The translations under genes and the position numbers were made by a program. A DNA stretch of 64,000 nt from the NCBI RefSeq assembly GCF_012295615.1, contig NZ_CP051183.1, positions 1,825,001 through 1,889,000 on the forward strand, read 5' to 3'. Positions 37,834-47,719 of the stretch are shown here, one piece after another (position 1 is the stretch's first letter; each line of letters starts with the position of its first letter). The notes beneath the pieces are model-generated. The model saw only the letters and a program-made list of their open reading frames with translations, was not told where the DNA came from and did not search any database. Source of the DNA: Bermanella marisrubri (lineage in GTDB: Bacteria; Pseudomonadota; Gammaproteobacteria; Pseudomonadales; Oceanobacteraceae).

Positions 37834-38317
37834 CAACACCCCTATTACATGATTGACAGATTTGCGTATGCTCATCGGCGCGCCAGCCAAACATATTAAG
37901 CCCTTGTAGCGCATCCGCCTGTAGATCGGACGTCACTTGCAAGAATTCAATACTTTCGTTTTTGCCACAACGATCACAATGGGCATCCAGCGAACGCAGC
38001 TGAAAGTCGCTTTGAGGTAAGCCACTGCATCGGGCCGACCAAGATGATTCGGGCGTTATAAGCGATGCTATCTCATGAACTTCCATGAGCAAGCTCAGTT
38101 GCTGACTCCCCTTAATCGGCAATAAAAGGAAACTACCGGCAGCGGGTATATCCCCGGTGGCCTTAACCTCAAAAATACCCGGTTCGCTTGCCACAACACC
38201 GAGCAACTGGCTAGTCACACCTTGCGCTTCCTGACCGCTGCAACCGTCGATTTGTTCAGGCTTTATACAAACACAGGTGCCACCAAGGGTTTTCTGGTAC
38301 AAATAATATCGATTCAT
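37823..38317 (-). CDS. Cysteine-rich protein of unknown function, coupled to tusA
   Basis: I do not recognise the family. The 164-residue product has an N-terminal beta-rich part and a C-terminal pair of CxxC motifs (CDRCGKNE near residue 130, CQSCNRG near 156) that look like a zinc ribbon. Two more cysteines lie near the N terminus (GTCVC). Its last 11 bases overlap the tusA start region, so the two are translated together, which suggests a link to sulfur relay or tRNA thiolation. That link is inference from position only. Confidence 0.75.
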   Translation of the reverse strand: MNRYYLYQKTLGGTCVCIKPEQIDGCSGQEAQGVTSQLLGVVASEPGIFEVKATGDIPAAGSFLLLPIKGSQQLSLLMEVHEIASLITPESSWSARCSGLPQSDFQLRSLDAHCDRCGKNESIEFLQVTSDLQADALQGLNMFGWRADEHTQICQSCNRGVDEH

Positions 38318-38434
38318 AATGAAAAAATTGTTTAACTAAGCCGCGCAGCATACAATTTGCACCTAATTTGTAAAGCTATCAGGTAATTTGAGACAGTATT
38401 ACCTGCTTCGAACATCAATCAGGACTGACAAGGC

Positions 38435-40189
38435 ATGCGCGCAAGCCAATATCTAGTTGCAACACTAAAAGAATCCCCTTCCGATGCGGTGGTAGTAAGC
38501 CATCAGCTAATGCTCCGAGCCGGCATGATCCGAAAGCTCGCTTCCGGCCTATACACTTGGCTCCCTCTGGGCCTAAAAACCCTGCGCAAAGTGGAAAAAG
38601 TCGTTCGCGAAGAAATGGATGCAGCAGGTGCGCAAGAAGTTCTAATGCCCGCTGTTCAACCCGCTGAGCTTTGGGAAGAAAGCGGTCGCTGGTTTGAGTA
38701 CGGCGGCGAACTGCTGCGTTTAAAAGACCGCCATAATCGCGATTTTTGTGTCGGCCCGACCCACGAGGAGGTAATCACAGACCTCGCTCGCAATGAACTG
38801 AACAGCTATAAGCAGCTGCCATCGAATTTCTACCAAATTCAAACGAAGTTCCGTGACGAAACTCGTCCGCGCTTTGGCGTCATGCGTTCCCGTGAATTCA
38901 TTATGAAGGATGCGTACTCTTTCCACATCGATGGCGATTCCTTACAACAGACTTACGATCGCATGCATCAAGCCTATACCAATATCTTTACGCGTTTGGG
39001 CCTGGACTTCCGCCCTGTAGCCGCTGATACAGGCTCTATAGGTGGCGCTGTTTCACACGAATTCCACGTACTTGCGCAAAGCGGCGAAGACGACATTGCT
39101 TTCAGTAATGCTTCCAGTTACGCCGCCAACGTAGAACTGGCAGAGGCCGTCGCTCCTAAGACCGAGCGCCCTGCTGCCGCAGCCGAGCTAACAGTAGTGG
39201 ACACGCCAAGTCGGCACACCATTAGCGAAGTCACTGAATTCCTTAACATTGGCTCAGATCAAATCGTAAAAACCCTTATCGTTGAAGGTGAACTCTCGGA
39301 CAAGCAAAAAGAAGAAGGTGAAAAAACTCCTTTGGTTGCGCTCGTTGTTCGCGGCGATCATGAGTTAAATGAACTAAAAGCAGAAAAACTAGATGGTGTT
39401 GCTTCCCCACTGACATTTGCCTCGGAAGAAGCCATCCAGCAAGCCATTGGCTGCAAGCCTGGTTCCATCGGCCCTTGCCAGCTGGCCATCGAAACGATTG
39501 TCGACCGCAGCGCCGCAGTGTTATCAGACTTCGTTTGCGGTGCCAACCAAGACGGCAAACACTATTCCGGTGCCAACTGGGAACGCGATGCGCACATTGA
39601 TCGTATCGAAGACTTACGCAACGTGGTTGAAGGTGATGCGAGTCCAGACGGACAAGGCACTTTGGAAATTAAACGCGGTATCGAAGTGGGCCACATCTTC
39701 CAATTAGGCACAAAATACAGTGAAGCGTTGGGCGCAAAAGTATTGGATGAGAATGGTAAAGAAAAAACCATGATGATGGGTTGCTATGGTATTGGTGTAT
39801 CTCGTGTTGTTGCTGCAGCCATTGAGCAAAACCATGACGATCGCGGCATCATCTGGCCAGAAGCCATCGCCCCATTCCAAGTATCTATCGTGCAAATTGA
39901 CGCACAAAAATCAGAAGATGTGGTGAAGTATTCGGAGGAGTTATACGAATCCCTAACCGCACTTGGAGTCGACGTTTTCCTTGATGATCGTGACAAGAAA
40001 ACGAGCCCAGGTGTTAAGTTCGCCGATAGTGAATTAATGGGCATCCCGCACCGTGTTGTTCTAAGTTCTCGCGGCTTAAAAGCAGGCAAAGCAGAATACA
40101 AGCACCGCAAAGACAGCAAGGACGGCATTGTGGAATTAGCACCTGAAGAGCTGCTACCTCTACTGAAAGAAAAGCTGGGTATTAACTAA
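38435..40189 (+). CDS. proS: Proline-tRNA ligase (bacterial type with editing insertion)
   Basis: ProS charges tRNA-Pro. It is a class II synthetase with motif 2 [21 protein letters not shown] split as [10 protein letters not shown] and [11 protein letters not shown], and motif 3 [10 protein letters not shown]. The insertion domain that removes mischarged alanine (residues about 230-390) contains [16 protein letters not shown]. At 584 residues it is slightly longer than the common 570. It is followed 11 bases later by a lytic transglycosylase gene. Confidence 0.97.
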   Translation: MRASQYLVATLKESPSDAVVVSHQLMLRAGMIRKLASGLYTWLPLGLKTLRKVEKVVREEMDAAGAQEVLMPAVQPAELWEESGRWFEYGGELLRLKDRHNRDFCVGPTHEEVITDLARNELNSYKQLPSNFYQIQTKFRDETRPRFGVMRSREFIMKDAYSFHIDGDSLQQTYDRMHQAYTNIFTRLGLDFRPVAADTGSIGGAVSHEFHVLAQSGEDDIAFSNASSYAANVELAEAVAPKTERPAAAAELTVVDTPSRHTISEVTEFLNIGSDQIVKTLIVEGELSDKQKEEGEKTPLVALVVRGDHELNELKAEKLDGVASPLTFASEEAIQQAIGCKPGSIGPCQLAIETIVDRSAAVLSDFVCGANQDGKHYSGANWERDAHIDRIEDLRNVVEGDASPDGQGTLEIKRGIEVGHIFQLGTKYSEALGAKVLDENGKEKTMMMGCYGIGVSRVVAAAIEQNHDDRGIIWPEAIAPFQVSIVQIDAQKSEDVVKYSEELYESLTALGVDVFLDDRDKKTSPGVKFADSELMGIPHRVVLSSRGLKAGKAEYKHRKDSKDGIVELAPEELLPLLKEKLGIN

Positions 40190-40200
40190 CGAGTTAGTTT

Positions 40201-40800
40201 ATGAAAGCACGTTGGTTAAAAAAGCTGATTCGAATTTGCTTGGTATCTCTCCCCTTGCTGACCGCTTCAGCTTGGGTTGACGCTAAAGTCGACCCTGAGC
40301 TTCGTGCTTATTTAAAAGACGCCATTAGTTCAAGTAGTAGTTTTGGTGACCGCTTTGATGCTGAAGTATGGTTAGTGGACATGAATGCGCGCATGTCGCG
40401 CTTTATCCCAGATAAGGAATTTCGAATTGAGTTTCTTAAATCGGTCCACCATGCGGCTACAGATCAAAACCTACCACCTGAAATGGTGCTGGCTCTCATT
40501 CATGTTGAAAGCGCATTCAAGCCATATGCACTCTCTCACGCAGGCGCTCAAGGCTATATGCAAGTCATGCCCTTTTGGCGCAACGAGATTGGTCGACCCG
40601 ACGACAATCTAATGGAAATGCAAACCAACCTAAAATATGGCTGCGCTATTCTTGCTCATTATTTAAAACGTGAAAAAGGCAACTGGATTCGAGCGCTTGC
40701 ACGCTATAACGGTAGTCTTGGTAAGACATGGTACCCTGAACGAGTTATGAACAAATGGCAGCGCCACTGGTTTGTACGCCAGATCTCATTTCGCCGCTAA
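40201..40800 (+). CDS. Soluble lytic transglycosylase (SLT domain)
   Basis: The 199-residue exported enzyme probably cleaves peptidoglycan. A signal peptide (about 1-28) is followed by a single SLT domain with catalytic Glu in ALIHVESAFKPYALSHAGAQGYMQVMPFW, split here as ALIHVESAFKPYAL and SHAGAQGYMQVMP, then ALARYNGSLGKTWYP at the end. It is directly behind proS, an arrangement also seen in Pseudomonas. The C terminus is basic (MNKWQRHWFVRQISFRR). Confidence 0.92.
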   Translation: MKARWLKKLIRICLVSLPLLTASAWVDAKVDPELRAYLKDAISSSSSFGDRFDAEVWLVDMNARMSRFIPDKEFRIEFLKSVHHAATDQNLPPEMVLALIHVESAFKPYALSHAGAQGYMQVMPFWRNEIGRPDDNLMEMQTNLKYGCAILAHYLKREKGNWIRALARYNGSLGKTWYPERVMNKWQRHWFVRQISFRR

Positions 40801-40887
40801 ACCAAACCATCCATTATTAGAAACTGGAAGCACCTCCCTTTTAATACTATTACTTAGTATATTCATTACTCGAACTAAGGAATGGTC

Positions 40888-41253
40888 ATGCCTAGCCTGT
40901 ACGAAAAACTAGGCGGCGACAAAGCCGTCAGCGCCACAGTAGAAATCTTCTATAAAAAAGTAATTGCAGACAAAGAATTATCACCATTCTTTAGTGGTAT
41001 CAATATTGACCGACAGAAACGCATGCAGTCCAAGTTTTTAACTGTAGCCTTCGGTGGCCCCAATAACTATTCAGGACAAACTATGCGAGCTGCTCATCGA
41101 CGTCCTGTGGAGCTTGGTTTGAACGAGCACCACTTTAATCTTGTAGCAGGACACCTGAAACAATCTCTTATTGAATTACAGGTTCCGCCGGAGCTCGTCC
41201 ACCAAGTCATGGCTATTGCGGCGTCCACGAAACAGGATGTGCTCAATCAGTAA
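40888..41253 (+). CDS. Group 1 truncated hemoglobin
   Basis: The 121-residue heme protein has the two-on-two globin fold. AAGGA lies six bases before the ATG at 40888, so the ATG at 40882 is rejected. SLYEKLGG is the N-terminal family signature, FF(S)GIN is the loop after helix B, and GGPNNYSG is a conserved glycine turn. The proximal heme His is in MRAAHRRPVELGLNEHHFN, with FNLVAGHL after it. Such proteins usually bind oxygen or detoxify nitric oxide. No partner gene is evident; the CBS gene follows 107 bases later. Confidence 0.9.
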   Translation: MPSLYEKLGGDKAVSATVEIFYKKVIADKELSPFFSGINIDRQKRMQSKFLTVAFGGPNNYSGQTMRAAHRRPVELGLNEHHFNLVAGHLKQSLIELQVPPELVHQVMAIAASTKQDVLNQ

Positions 41254-41359
41254 CTGGTTATTACACTAGGCATACTCGAACTTACATTTTACTACTTATC
41301 GTTTCTTCGCCACGACGAATTTTGTCTAAACTAAAGTTTGCATAGGCGGAGGAATAACA

Positions 41360-41962
41360 ATGCTTGAAAACTATAAATCAATCCCACTTGCTAAACTTGA
41401 CGACGCCCCACACGCCATCAGACCAGACCGCACTGACAAAGAACTTACACTCGACGACCCAGCCATTTCAGTACTGACTGACCACCGTTTAGAGCAAGCA
41501 CATTTGTGTCGATCTGAGACCATGTTGGATCAGGCTATGCGACAAATGGGTAAAGCCGGATGTACGAAGCTTTTGGTGAGCAATGATCAAGATACTGTGC
41601 TAGGCATTATCACGTCATCGGATATTTCAGGCGAACGTCCCATCCAATACACACAGAAAACCGGCAAAAAACGAGAAGACCTTAAGGTAAAGCATCTAAT
41701 GCGCCCCATTAGTGATCTTCCTACAATGTCGATCAACAATGTCTTGGACGCACGTATCGGCGATATTCTCCACACGTTAAACAATATCGGCTCGGAATAC
41801 ATCTTAGTGACAACACAAGACAAAGAACATACCTCGATTCGCGGTGTATTCAGTGCCAGGCGTATCGCAAAAGCACTGCATATATTCTTTGATCCGAGCC
41901 CGGGTGCTCGAACCTTCGCTGAGTTCACAAAGGCGTTGCATAATAGCCCTTTTACTCACTAA
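41360..41962 (+). CDS. CBS-domain protein
   Basis: The 200-residue soluble protein contains two CBS motifs, from about 55-95 (MLDQAMRQMGKAGCTKLLVSN...VLGIITSSDI) and about 110-175 (HLMRPISDLPTMS ... YILVTTQDKEHTSIRGVFSARRI). CBS pairs bind adenine nucleotides and sense energy state. No catalytic domain is attached. It is a single-gene unit ahead of the convergent yihY. GCGGAGGAATAAC before the ATG is a good ribosome site. Confidence 0.88.
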   Translation: MLENYKSIPLAKLDDAPHAIRPDRTDKELTLDDPAISVLTDHRLEQAHLCRSETMLDQAMRQMGKAGCTKLLVSNDQDTVLGIITSSDISGERPIQYTQKTGKKREDLKVKHLMRPISDLPTMSINNVLDARIGDILHTLNNIGSEYILVTTQDKEHTSIRGVFSARRIAKALHIFFDPSPGARTFAEFTKALHNSPFTH

Positions 41963-41987
41963 ATCCTGCACCCTAGGATACTCTTGC

Positions 41988-43169
41988 CTATATCACGGAC
42001 GATATAGGCATCTGTAGCAACCGTTGCTTTTCCTCTTTCAATTCTTCAATCTTTGGACTCAACTGCTTATACCATGAGCTATCAGTTTGCTTAAGCGCAA
42101 GACCACTCAAACGCTTTGCATGGATAATATCGCTGAGTTCACTGACTGTTTTCATTTCTAAATTTACCATTAGAATCAATTCTCCATCTTGGTTTTCCAC
42201 CCAAGCGGCATCAATCAGTAAATTGAGCACCTGCTCAAAAGCTTCCAACTCAGCCAAGTTAAAGCACCCAGTGTAGTCCTGCTGATTGAGAGTCTTCTGC
42301 TTATTTAAATCGGATAGAATCTCAAGCGCCCAATCCAAATCGCTTCGTTTGTCATAGTCCGTCGATTGGCGAATATATGGAAGCGCTCGTATAACCTCTG
42401 CCACAAACAAAATCACTAACCAAACCAAAAACAACCAAATGAGAAACAAGGGTATAGCGGCAAAAGCACCATACACAATTTTGTAGTTTGGCATTGAGGC
42501 GACCATGGTAACGAAAACCCACTGCGAGAGATCCAGAATCGCGGTGGCCAAAACACCGCCCAATAGAGCTTGCCAAAAGTACACTTTGCCGGTGGGTATA
42601 AAGTAATAAATAGTAGTGAGCGTCATAATGCTCATTAGCCAGGGCAACGCATCAATTAAAAGGCGGTTAATATTAAGCAAACCGTCAACATGGTCTATCC
42701 AGATGGAAGTACTCATTAAATAACTACCTACCAAAAAGATGACTGCCATAGAGATTGGAGTTAAGAACATCACCAACCAGTACAAAATCAATCTGCGACC
42801 AATACGTCGAGTTTTAACTCGCCAGATCTGGTTGAACGCCTCCTCCAAACCATGCATCAGACTAATCGCACTAATGAACAGTAAAATTAAGCCAACTGCT
42901 GTTAGCTTGCGAGCTTGCTGTGAAAAATCGAGCAAATACTTTTCAACAACCGCTCCTGAAGAGGGAATGAAATGGGCAAAAATGAAACCCTGGATATCAT
43001 CGGCTACCTCACTAAATATCGGCAGTGCGGTAAGCGCGATATAAGTCGCGGTAATAAGAGGAACAAGAGCAAACAAGCTAGTGTAAGTTAAATCCGCAGC
43101 AGTCTTACGATTATCGTTGTAAAAGAAACGCTGTATAACAAACCACCAAAAGCGAAAAAATGGTTTCAC
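41988..43169 (-). CDS. yihY: YihY/BrkB-family inner-membrane protein
   Basis: The family (UPF0761, formerly called RNase BN) has about six membrane helices. Here these are visible between residues 25 and 255, for example LTYTSLFALVPLITATYIAL, FLIWLFLVWLVILFVAEVI. A cytoplasmic C-terminal winged-helix-like tail (LDWALEILSDLNKQ ...) follows. At 393 residues it is typical. Its function is unsettled. It stands alone on the minus strand. A palindrome (TGCCTATAT/ATATAGGCA, 41985-42010) covers its stop codon but lacks a T-run. Confidence 0.9.
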   Translation of the reverse strand: MKPFFRFWWFVIQRFFYNDNRKTAADLTYTSLFALVPLITATYIALTALPIFSEVADDIQGFIFAHFIPSSGAVVEKYLLDFSQQARKLTAVGLILLFISAISLMHGLEEAFNQIWRVKTRRIGRRLILYWLVMFLTPISMAVIFLVGSYLMSTSIWIDHVDGLLNINRLLIDALPWLMSIMTLTTIYYFIPTGKVYFWQALLGGVLATAILDLSQWVFVTMVASMPNYKIVYGAFAAIPLFLIWLFLVWLVILFVAEVIRALPYIRQSTDYDKRSDLDWALEILSDLNKQKTLNQQDYTGCFNLAELEAFEQVLNLLIDAAWVENQDGELILMVNLEMKTVSELSDIIHAKRLSGLALKQTDSSWYKQLSPKIEELKEEKQRLLQMPISSVI

Positions 43170-43251
43170 AAATCCTCCGCACTCTTACGATGAAGCCTAT
43201 TCAAATTAAAGGTACAATAGGTGCAATTAATGAATTAGCTTAGGAGCATAC

Positions 43252-44201
<950 letters not shown>

Positions 44202-44204
44202 CGC

Positions 44205-44579
44205 ATGCTTTCAATCAGTTATCGCATTGCAATGGTATGCTTTTTTTTACAGTTCGTTGTTTTAGGGATAGGCACTTTCGACCGCCCAGACATTCAAATT
44301 GAAAGCACTTATGATATTTTGCTTGGAGTAGTATGGACTCTGATTAAAGGCATACCCTGGTTAATACTGATACCAGGATTAATCAAAAACACGAAAAACA
44401 TCATGGCGTGGATGAGTTACGTCTGTATGTTTTATTTTATTGTTTGGATTCTGGCTTCGTTTGGCGATGAGAAAAGTAATTTAGGAACAGCAGGTGTCGT
44501 TATTACAACGATTCAGTTTGTTTTTGCTGCCATTCACACTCGCTTAAGAAAACAAGCTGAGGCAGCGAACAGAAAGTAA
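44205..44579 (+). CDS. DUF2069 family membrane protein
   Basis: The 124-residue protein has four hydrophobic helices (for example VCFFLQFVVLGIGTF, IPWLILIPGLI, MAWMSYVCMFYFIVWILASF) and a basic C terminus. It matches the DUF2069 family, whose members sit next to wrbA in many gammaproteobacteria. Function is unknown. It ends the arsC-wrbA operon. Confidence 0.85.
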   Translation: MLSISYRIAMVCFFLQFVVLGIGTFDRPDIQIESTYDILLGVVWTLIKGIPWLILIPGLIKNTKNIMAWMSYVCMFYFIVWILASFGDEKSNLGTAGVVITTIQFVFAAIHTRLRKQAEAANRK

Positions 44580-44593
44580 GTATCAAAAGGTGG

Positions 44594-44812
44594 TTAGAAA
44601 TCTTCGTCAGCGTCATCTGCCAACTCAGTAGTTACGATTTCACCACACTTTTTACACTTGCCCTGAATCACGATGACGCCATCTTGTTCAAATTCAGATG
44701 GGTCAGTCATACCTAAATCAGGTTCTTGGCAATTATTGCACCACGTTTGTTCAAGAAAAGCTTGCTGCTCTTCTTCACTACGTGCATAAAAATTACGCTC
44801 TTGTTCGGCCAT
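44594..44812 (-). CDS. Small zinc-ribbon-like protein, unknown function
   Basis: The start at 44812 gives a 72-residue protein, MAEQERNFYARSEEEQQAFL. A CNNC and a CKKC pair about 30 residues apart suggest a zinc ribbon. The C terminus is very acidic. It is divergent from the gene at 44858 with 45 bases between the starts, and ends near the DUF2069 stop. Function is unknown. Confidence 0.78.
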   Translation of the reverse strand: MAEQERNFYARSEEEQQAFLEQTWCNNCQEPDLGMTDPSEFEQDGVIVIQGKCKKCGEIVTTELADDADEDF

Positions 44813-44857
44813 ACTGCACTCCAGATTGGTCAAGTTAATTATTAAAGGTCATTGTAT

Positions 44858-45382
44858 ATGGAATACCCTCGTTTTCTAGTATTAGAAGCAAACAGCTTTG
44901 AAGAAAACGCTTACCCAATTGCTGCCTCTTGGTCCATTGCTGACGGGCAGCTCAAGGCGATTCTGATTCATCCTGAAGAAGAATGGACTGACTGGGATTC
45001 AAGCAACGAAGATCGTCATGGAATTAACCGAGAGCAGCTGACCATGACAGGCGAGACCGTGCTGGATGTCATACGAGAACTAAACGAAGATGTCGATAAG
45101 CAACCGGTTTATGTGACCGAGCCCTACCTATACAGCAACTGGCTTAACACCATGTATGACGCCTATGGCTCAGAAGTGCCGTTTGATTTGATTACTGCAA
45201 CGGAATTGTTTGGTATGACAGAGACTGAGCTTGATGAAGAGCTTGAGAATTTGTCGCTCAATCTACTGCTTGATTCAAAAGTGCCTGAAGACAAAGTAAA
45301 AACAATGCTGGAACTTTATCAGCGCTTGCTGGAGGCTGGGTTACTCCCAGAAGCATCTCAACCCAAGCAAGACGAAGATTAA
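44858..45382 (+). CDS. Degenerate RNase T/DnaQ-like fold protein, unknown activity
   Basis: The 174-residue product starts at the ATG at 44858. Its layout recalls DnaQ-type exonucleases: an opening strand RFLVLEANSFEENAYPIAASWSI, a HGINREQL segment where these enzymes have (N)GI, and a middle part QPVYVTEPYLYSNWLNTMYDAYG like the second exonuclease motif. The catalytic acidic pair of motif I (DxE) reads EAN, so it is probably inactive as a nuclease. The assignment is tentative. It is convergent with hda; its stop abuts the hda stop. Confidence 0.7.
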   Translation: MEYPRFLVLEANSFEENAYPIAASWSIADGQLKAILIHPEEEWTDWDSSNEDRHGINREQLTMTGETVLDVIRELNEDVDKQPVYVTEPYLYSNWLNTMYDAYGSEVPFDLITATELFGMTETELDEELENLSLNLLLDSKVPEDKVKTMLELYQRLLEAGLLPEASQPKQDED

Positions 45383-46081
45383 CTACCAAGACATTACGTC
45401 TTTGACAAATGGGCGCGTAACCTTTCGTTTCGCGCTCAAAGAGGCCTTATCCAGCTGATTCAAGGCCTCAAACATTTTATCCATATGCCCTTCCATTTGA
45501 CGAACCACATATTTAGCCACATCATCACCCAATTCCAATCCGCGATTATGAGCGCGTAACTTGAGGGCGGCCATTTTATCCTCTTCAGTTAGCTCCGGCA
45601 GCTCGTAAACCAGCCCCCAATGCAACCGAGACTTAAGGTCAGCCAGTTTAATACCCAGACCTTCAATAGAATCATTGGCTGCCATAATTATATGGCCTCC
45701 ATTATCCCGAACACGGTTGAACAAATGAAATACAGCCTCTTCCCATGCGGGCAATCCAGCAATAGCTTGCATGTTATCTAAAGCAATCAAGGGAAGGTTT
45801 TCTAGGCTTTCAAATACAGCCGGGCTGTATTCCACCAATTCCTCAAGAGGTAAATAAACACTGTTTAAATCGTGAGTTTGGGCTTCGTGACATGCAGCTT
45901 GCAATAAATGACTTGTACCGCAACCACTTTCACCATAAATAAAAATACTTTGCTCACCCTTTCCTATGGCGGCAAGTTGCGCCTGCAATTTAACCTCTTG
46001 GCTTTGCAGTGCATAAAAGTTTTCAAATGTTGCCTCATCTCGAAGTTGCACTCCAAGCGGCAATTGCTCTACAACTTGCAT
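45383..46081 (-). CDS. hda: DnaA regulatory inactivator Hda
   Basis: Hda binds the loaded beta clamp and stimulates ATP hydrolysis by DnaA, preventing re-initiation. The N terminus carries a clamp-binding motif (QLPLGVQL). The P-loop reads GESGCGTSHLL, and the AAA+ Walker B is LIALDNMQ. The sensor II region with KLRAHNRGLELGD follows. At 232 residues it is full length. It begins on the last base of perM (TAATG), the last gene of a four-gene operon. Confidence 0.94.
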   Translation of the reverse strand: MQVVEQLPLGVQLRDEATFENFYALQSQEVKLQAQLAAIGKGEQSIFIYGESGCGTSHLLQAACHEAQTHDLNSVYLPLEELVEYSPAVFESLENLPLIALDNMQAIAGLPAWEEAVFHLFNRVRDNGGHIIMAANDSIEGLGIKLADLKSRLHWGLVYELPELTEEDKMAALKLRAHNRGLELGDDVAKYVVRQMEGHMDKMFEALNQLDKASLSAKRKVTRPFVKDVMSW

Positions 46082-47151
46082 TAGCTTTCCGTGTACGTTT
46101 CAGAATCTTTGTAAAAATCATGTGCATGGCGTAACAGCACTGCAATCACGGCTGCCACAGGTAACGCTACCAAAACACCAATAAACCCAAATAGTTGACC
46201 ACCTGCCATGATCGCAAAAATGACAGCGACAGGGTGTAAGCCAATCTTATCCCCCACCAATATGGGGGTTAAAATCATACTTTCAATGGCTTGCCCCACA
46301 CCAAATACAACACCGATAAGAAGTAACTCCCAGCCCATACCAAATTGGAAGGCACCTGCAACCATTGCCGCAACAATACCTAAAGCCGCGCCAAGATAAG
46401 GAACAATACTGGCCAAGCCGGCGAATAAACCAATCAAAAAAGCTAGCTTTAACCCTACCAACCAAAGACCAAAACCATAAATGATCGCCAGCGCTGTCAT
46501 AACCCAAAGCTGGCCTTTGAAAAACGCACCAACAACATCATCGCACTCAGCGGCCAACTCATGAGTCGCTTGCTGATAACGACCTGGCAAAAGTTTCAAT
46601 GCTTTCTCCATGATCACATCCCAATCACGAAGAAGATAAAAGCCAACCACAGGAACAATGGCCAAGTTGGCTAAAAAGGCGACAAAACTTCCAGTAGAGT
46701 TACCAATACCTGCCAAAACGTCTTTCATTACTTTTTGCAATCCACCCCAATTTTGCACAATCTCTTCGCGAATATTCTGAAAATTAAAGTCTTCTACTTT
46801 TATACCCATATTAGAATTCAACCAGGGCATCACATTTTTTTGCAGCCAGTTCAATATATCTGGCAGAAATCCGTAAAGAACTTTCACCTGATGGACAATC
46901 GTAGGCACCACCAACAATAAAAAGATAGCAATCACCGCAAGTATCACTAAAAAACAAATGCATACGGCAGAAGTTCGACTTAACCCTATATTTTCCAAAC
47001 GATCTGCAACGGGATCCCCCAAGTAGGCAAACAAAGCTCCAACTATGAAAGGCATTAAAACCGGCTCTAAATTAGCGAAAAGCCAACCTATTAACGCAAT
47101 CGAGATCAAAATAACAAGAGGTCTATAACCCACCCGCAAGGCATCAGTCAT
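46081..47151 (-). CDS. perM: PerM / AI-2E family transporter
   Basis: The protein is an eight-helix membrane protein of the AI-2E exporter (PerM/TqsA) family, 356 residues. Hydrophobic segments run throughout, for example PLVILISIALIGWLFANLEP, ALGIVAAMVAGAFQFGMGWE and VAVIFAIMAGGQLFGFIGVL. The actual substrate of PerM is not established. It overlaps the upstream CDP-alcohol phosphatidyltransferase gene by eight bases and hda by one, the same order as in Pseudomonas. Confidence 0.9.
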   Translation of the reverse strand: MTDALRVGYRPLVILISIALIGWLFANLEPVLMPFIVGALFAYLGDPVADRLENIGLSRTSAVCICFLVILAVIAIFLLLVVPTIVHQVKVLYGFLPDILNWLQKNVMPWLNSNMGIKVEDFNFQNIREEIVQNWGGLQKVMKDVLAGIGNSTGSFVAFLANLAIVPVVGFYLLRDWDVIMEKALKLLPGRYQQATHELAAECDDVVGAFFKGQLWVMTALAIIYGFGLWLVGLKLAFLIGLFAGLASIVPYLGAALGIVAAMVAGAFQFGMGWELLLIGVVFGVGQAIESMILTPILVGDKIGLHPVAVIFAIMAGGQLFGFIGVLVALPVAAVIAVLLRHAHDFYKDSETYTES

Positions 47152-47686
47152 TCGCGGCTTTCCTTATCCAAGTAGTAAAATAGTGCGCCCCGCTGATTAA
47201 CGTAAATAGGCCGCACAATAGCATGAGTAACATAACTTTTAAGTCGCTGAGTAAACCATATGCCTCGTGAGCCATAATGGCGACTAACAAGAGTATTTGA
47301 AAAAAAGTACTGAGCTTGCCCCAGATTGTAGGCGTCACCCTAAACGGCCCTTTAAACCAATGATATAAAGCCGATCCGGCCAATAGCATAACATCACGAA
47401 AAAGAAGCAATACAAACAACCAGAGCGGCACGAGAGCTTGCCAAGCCAGCATGGCAGCAGTACTAACCACAAGTACTTTATCGGCAAGAGGATCCATAAT
47501 CCTTCCCCAATGACTTTGCCAGGAAAACCGTCGCGCCAAGTACCCGTCAACACCATCGCTCACACCTGCAAACGCAAAAATCCAGAGAGCATTTGCATAG
47601 GACTGAATAGAGAGAAAATAGATAGCAGGCGGCACTGCAATTAAGCGCAGCGCTGTGATTATATTTGGAATATACCTTGCCATCAT
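47144..47686 (-). CDS. CDP-alcohol phosphatidyltransferase family protein
   Basis: The family exchanges an alcohol for CMP on CDP-diacylglycerol, as in phosphatidylglycerophosphate synthase. The CDP-OH signature is complete: DGVDGYLARRFSWQSHWGRI and MDPLADKVL, fitting DGxxAR...G...D...D. There are several membrane helices in 180 residues. It may be a phosphatidylglycerophosphate synthase paralogue or the main PgsA; sequence alone does not decide. It lies between DUF2066 and perM in one operon. Confidence 0.9.
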   Translation of the reverse strand: MMARYIPNIITALRLIAVPPAIYFLSIQSYANALWIFAFAGVSDGVDGYLARRFSWQSHWGRIMDPLADKVLVVSTAAMLAWQALVPLWLFVLLLFRDVMLLAGSALYHWFKGPFRVTPTIWGKLSTFFQILLLVAIMAHEAYGLLSDLKVMLLMLLCGLFTLISGAHYFTTWIRKAAND

Positions 47687-47719
47687 ATTGCACCCCTTTG
47701 TCGGGAATCATACTAATAC

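Noticed and set aside
39358-40128. Open frames on the minus strand inside proS
   Set aside because: They lie wholly antisense to a conserved gene, overlap each other and have no ribosome sites or known families.
41985-42010. Palindrome over the yihY stop as a terminator
   Set aside because: The stem is good but no T-run follows on either strand.
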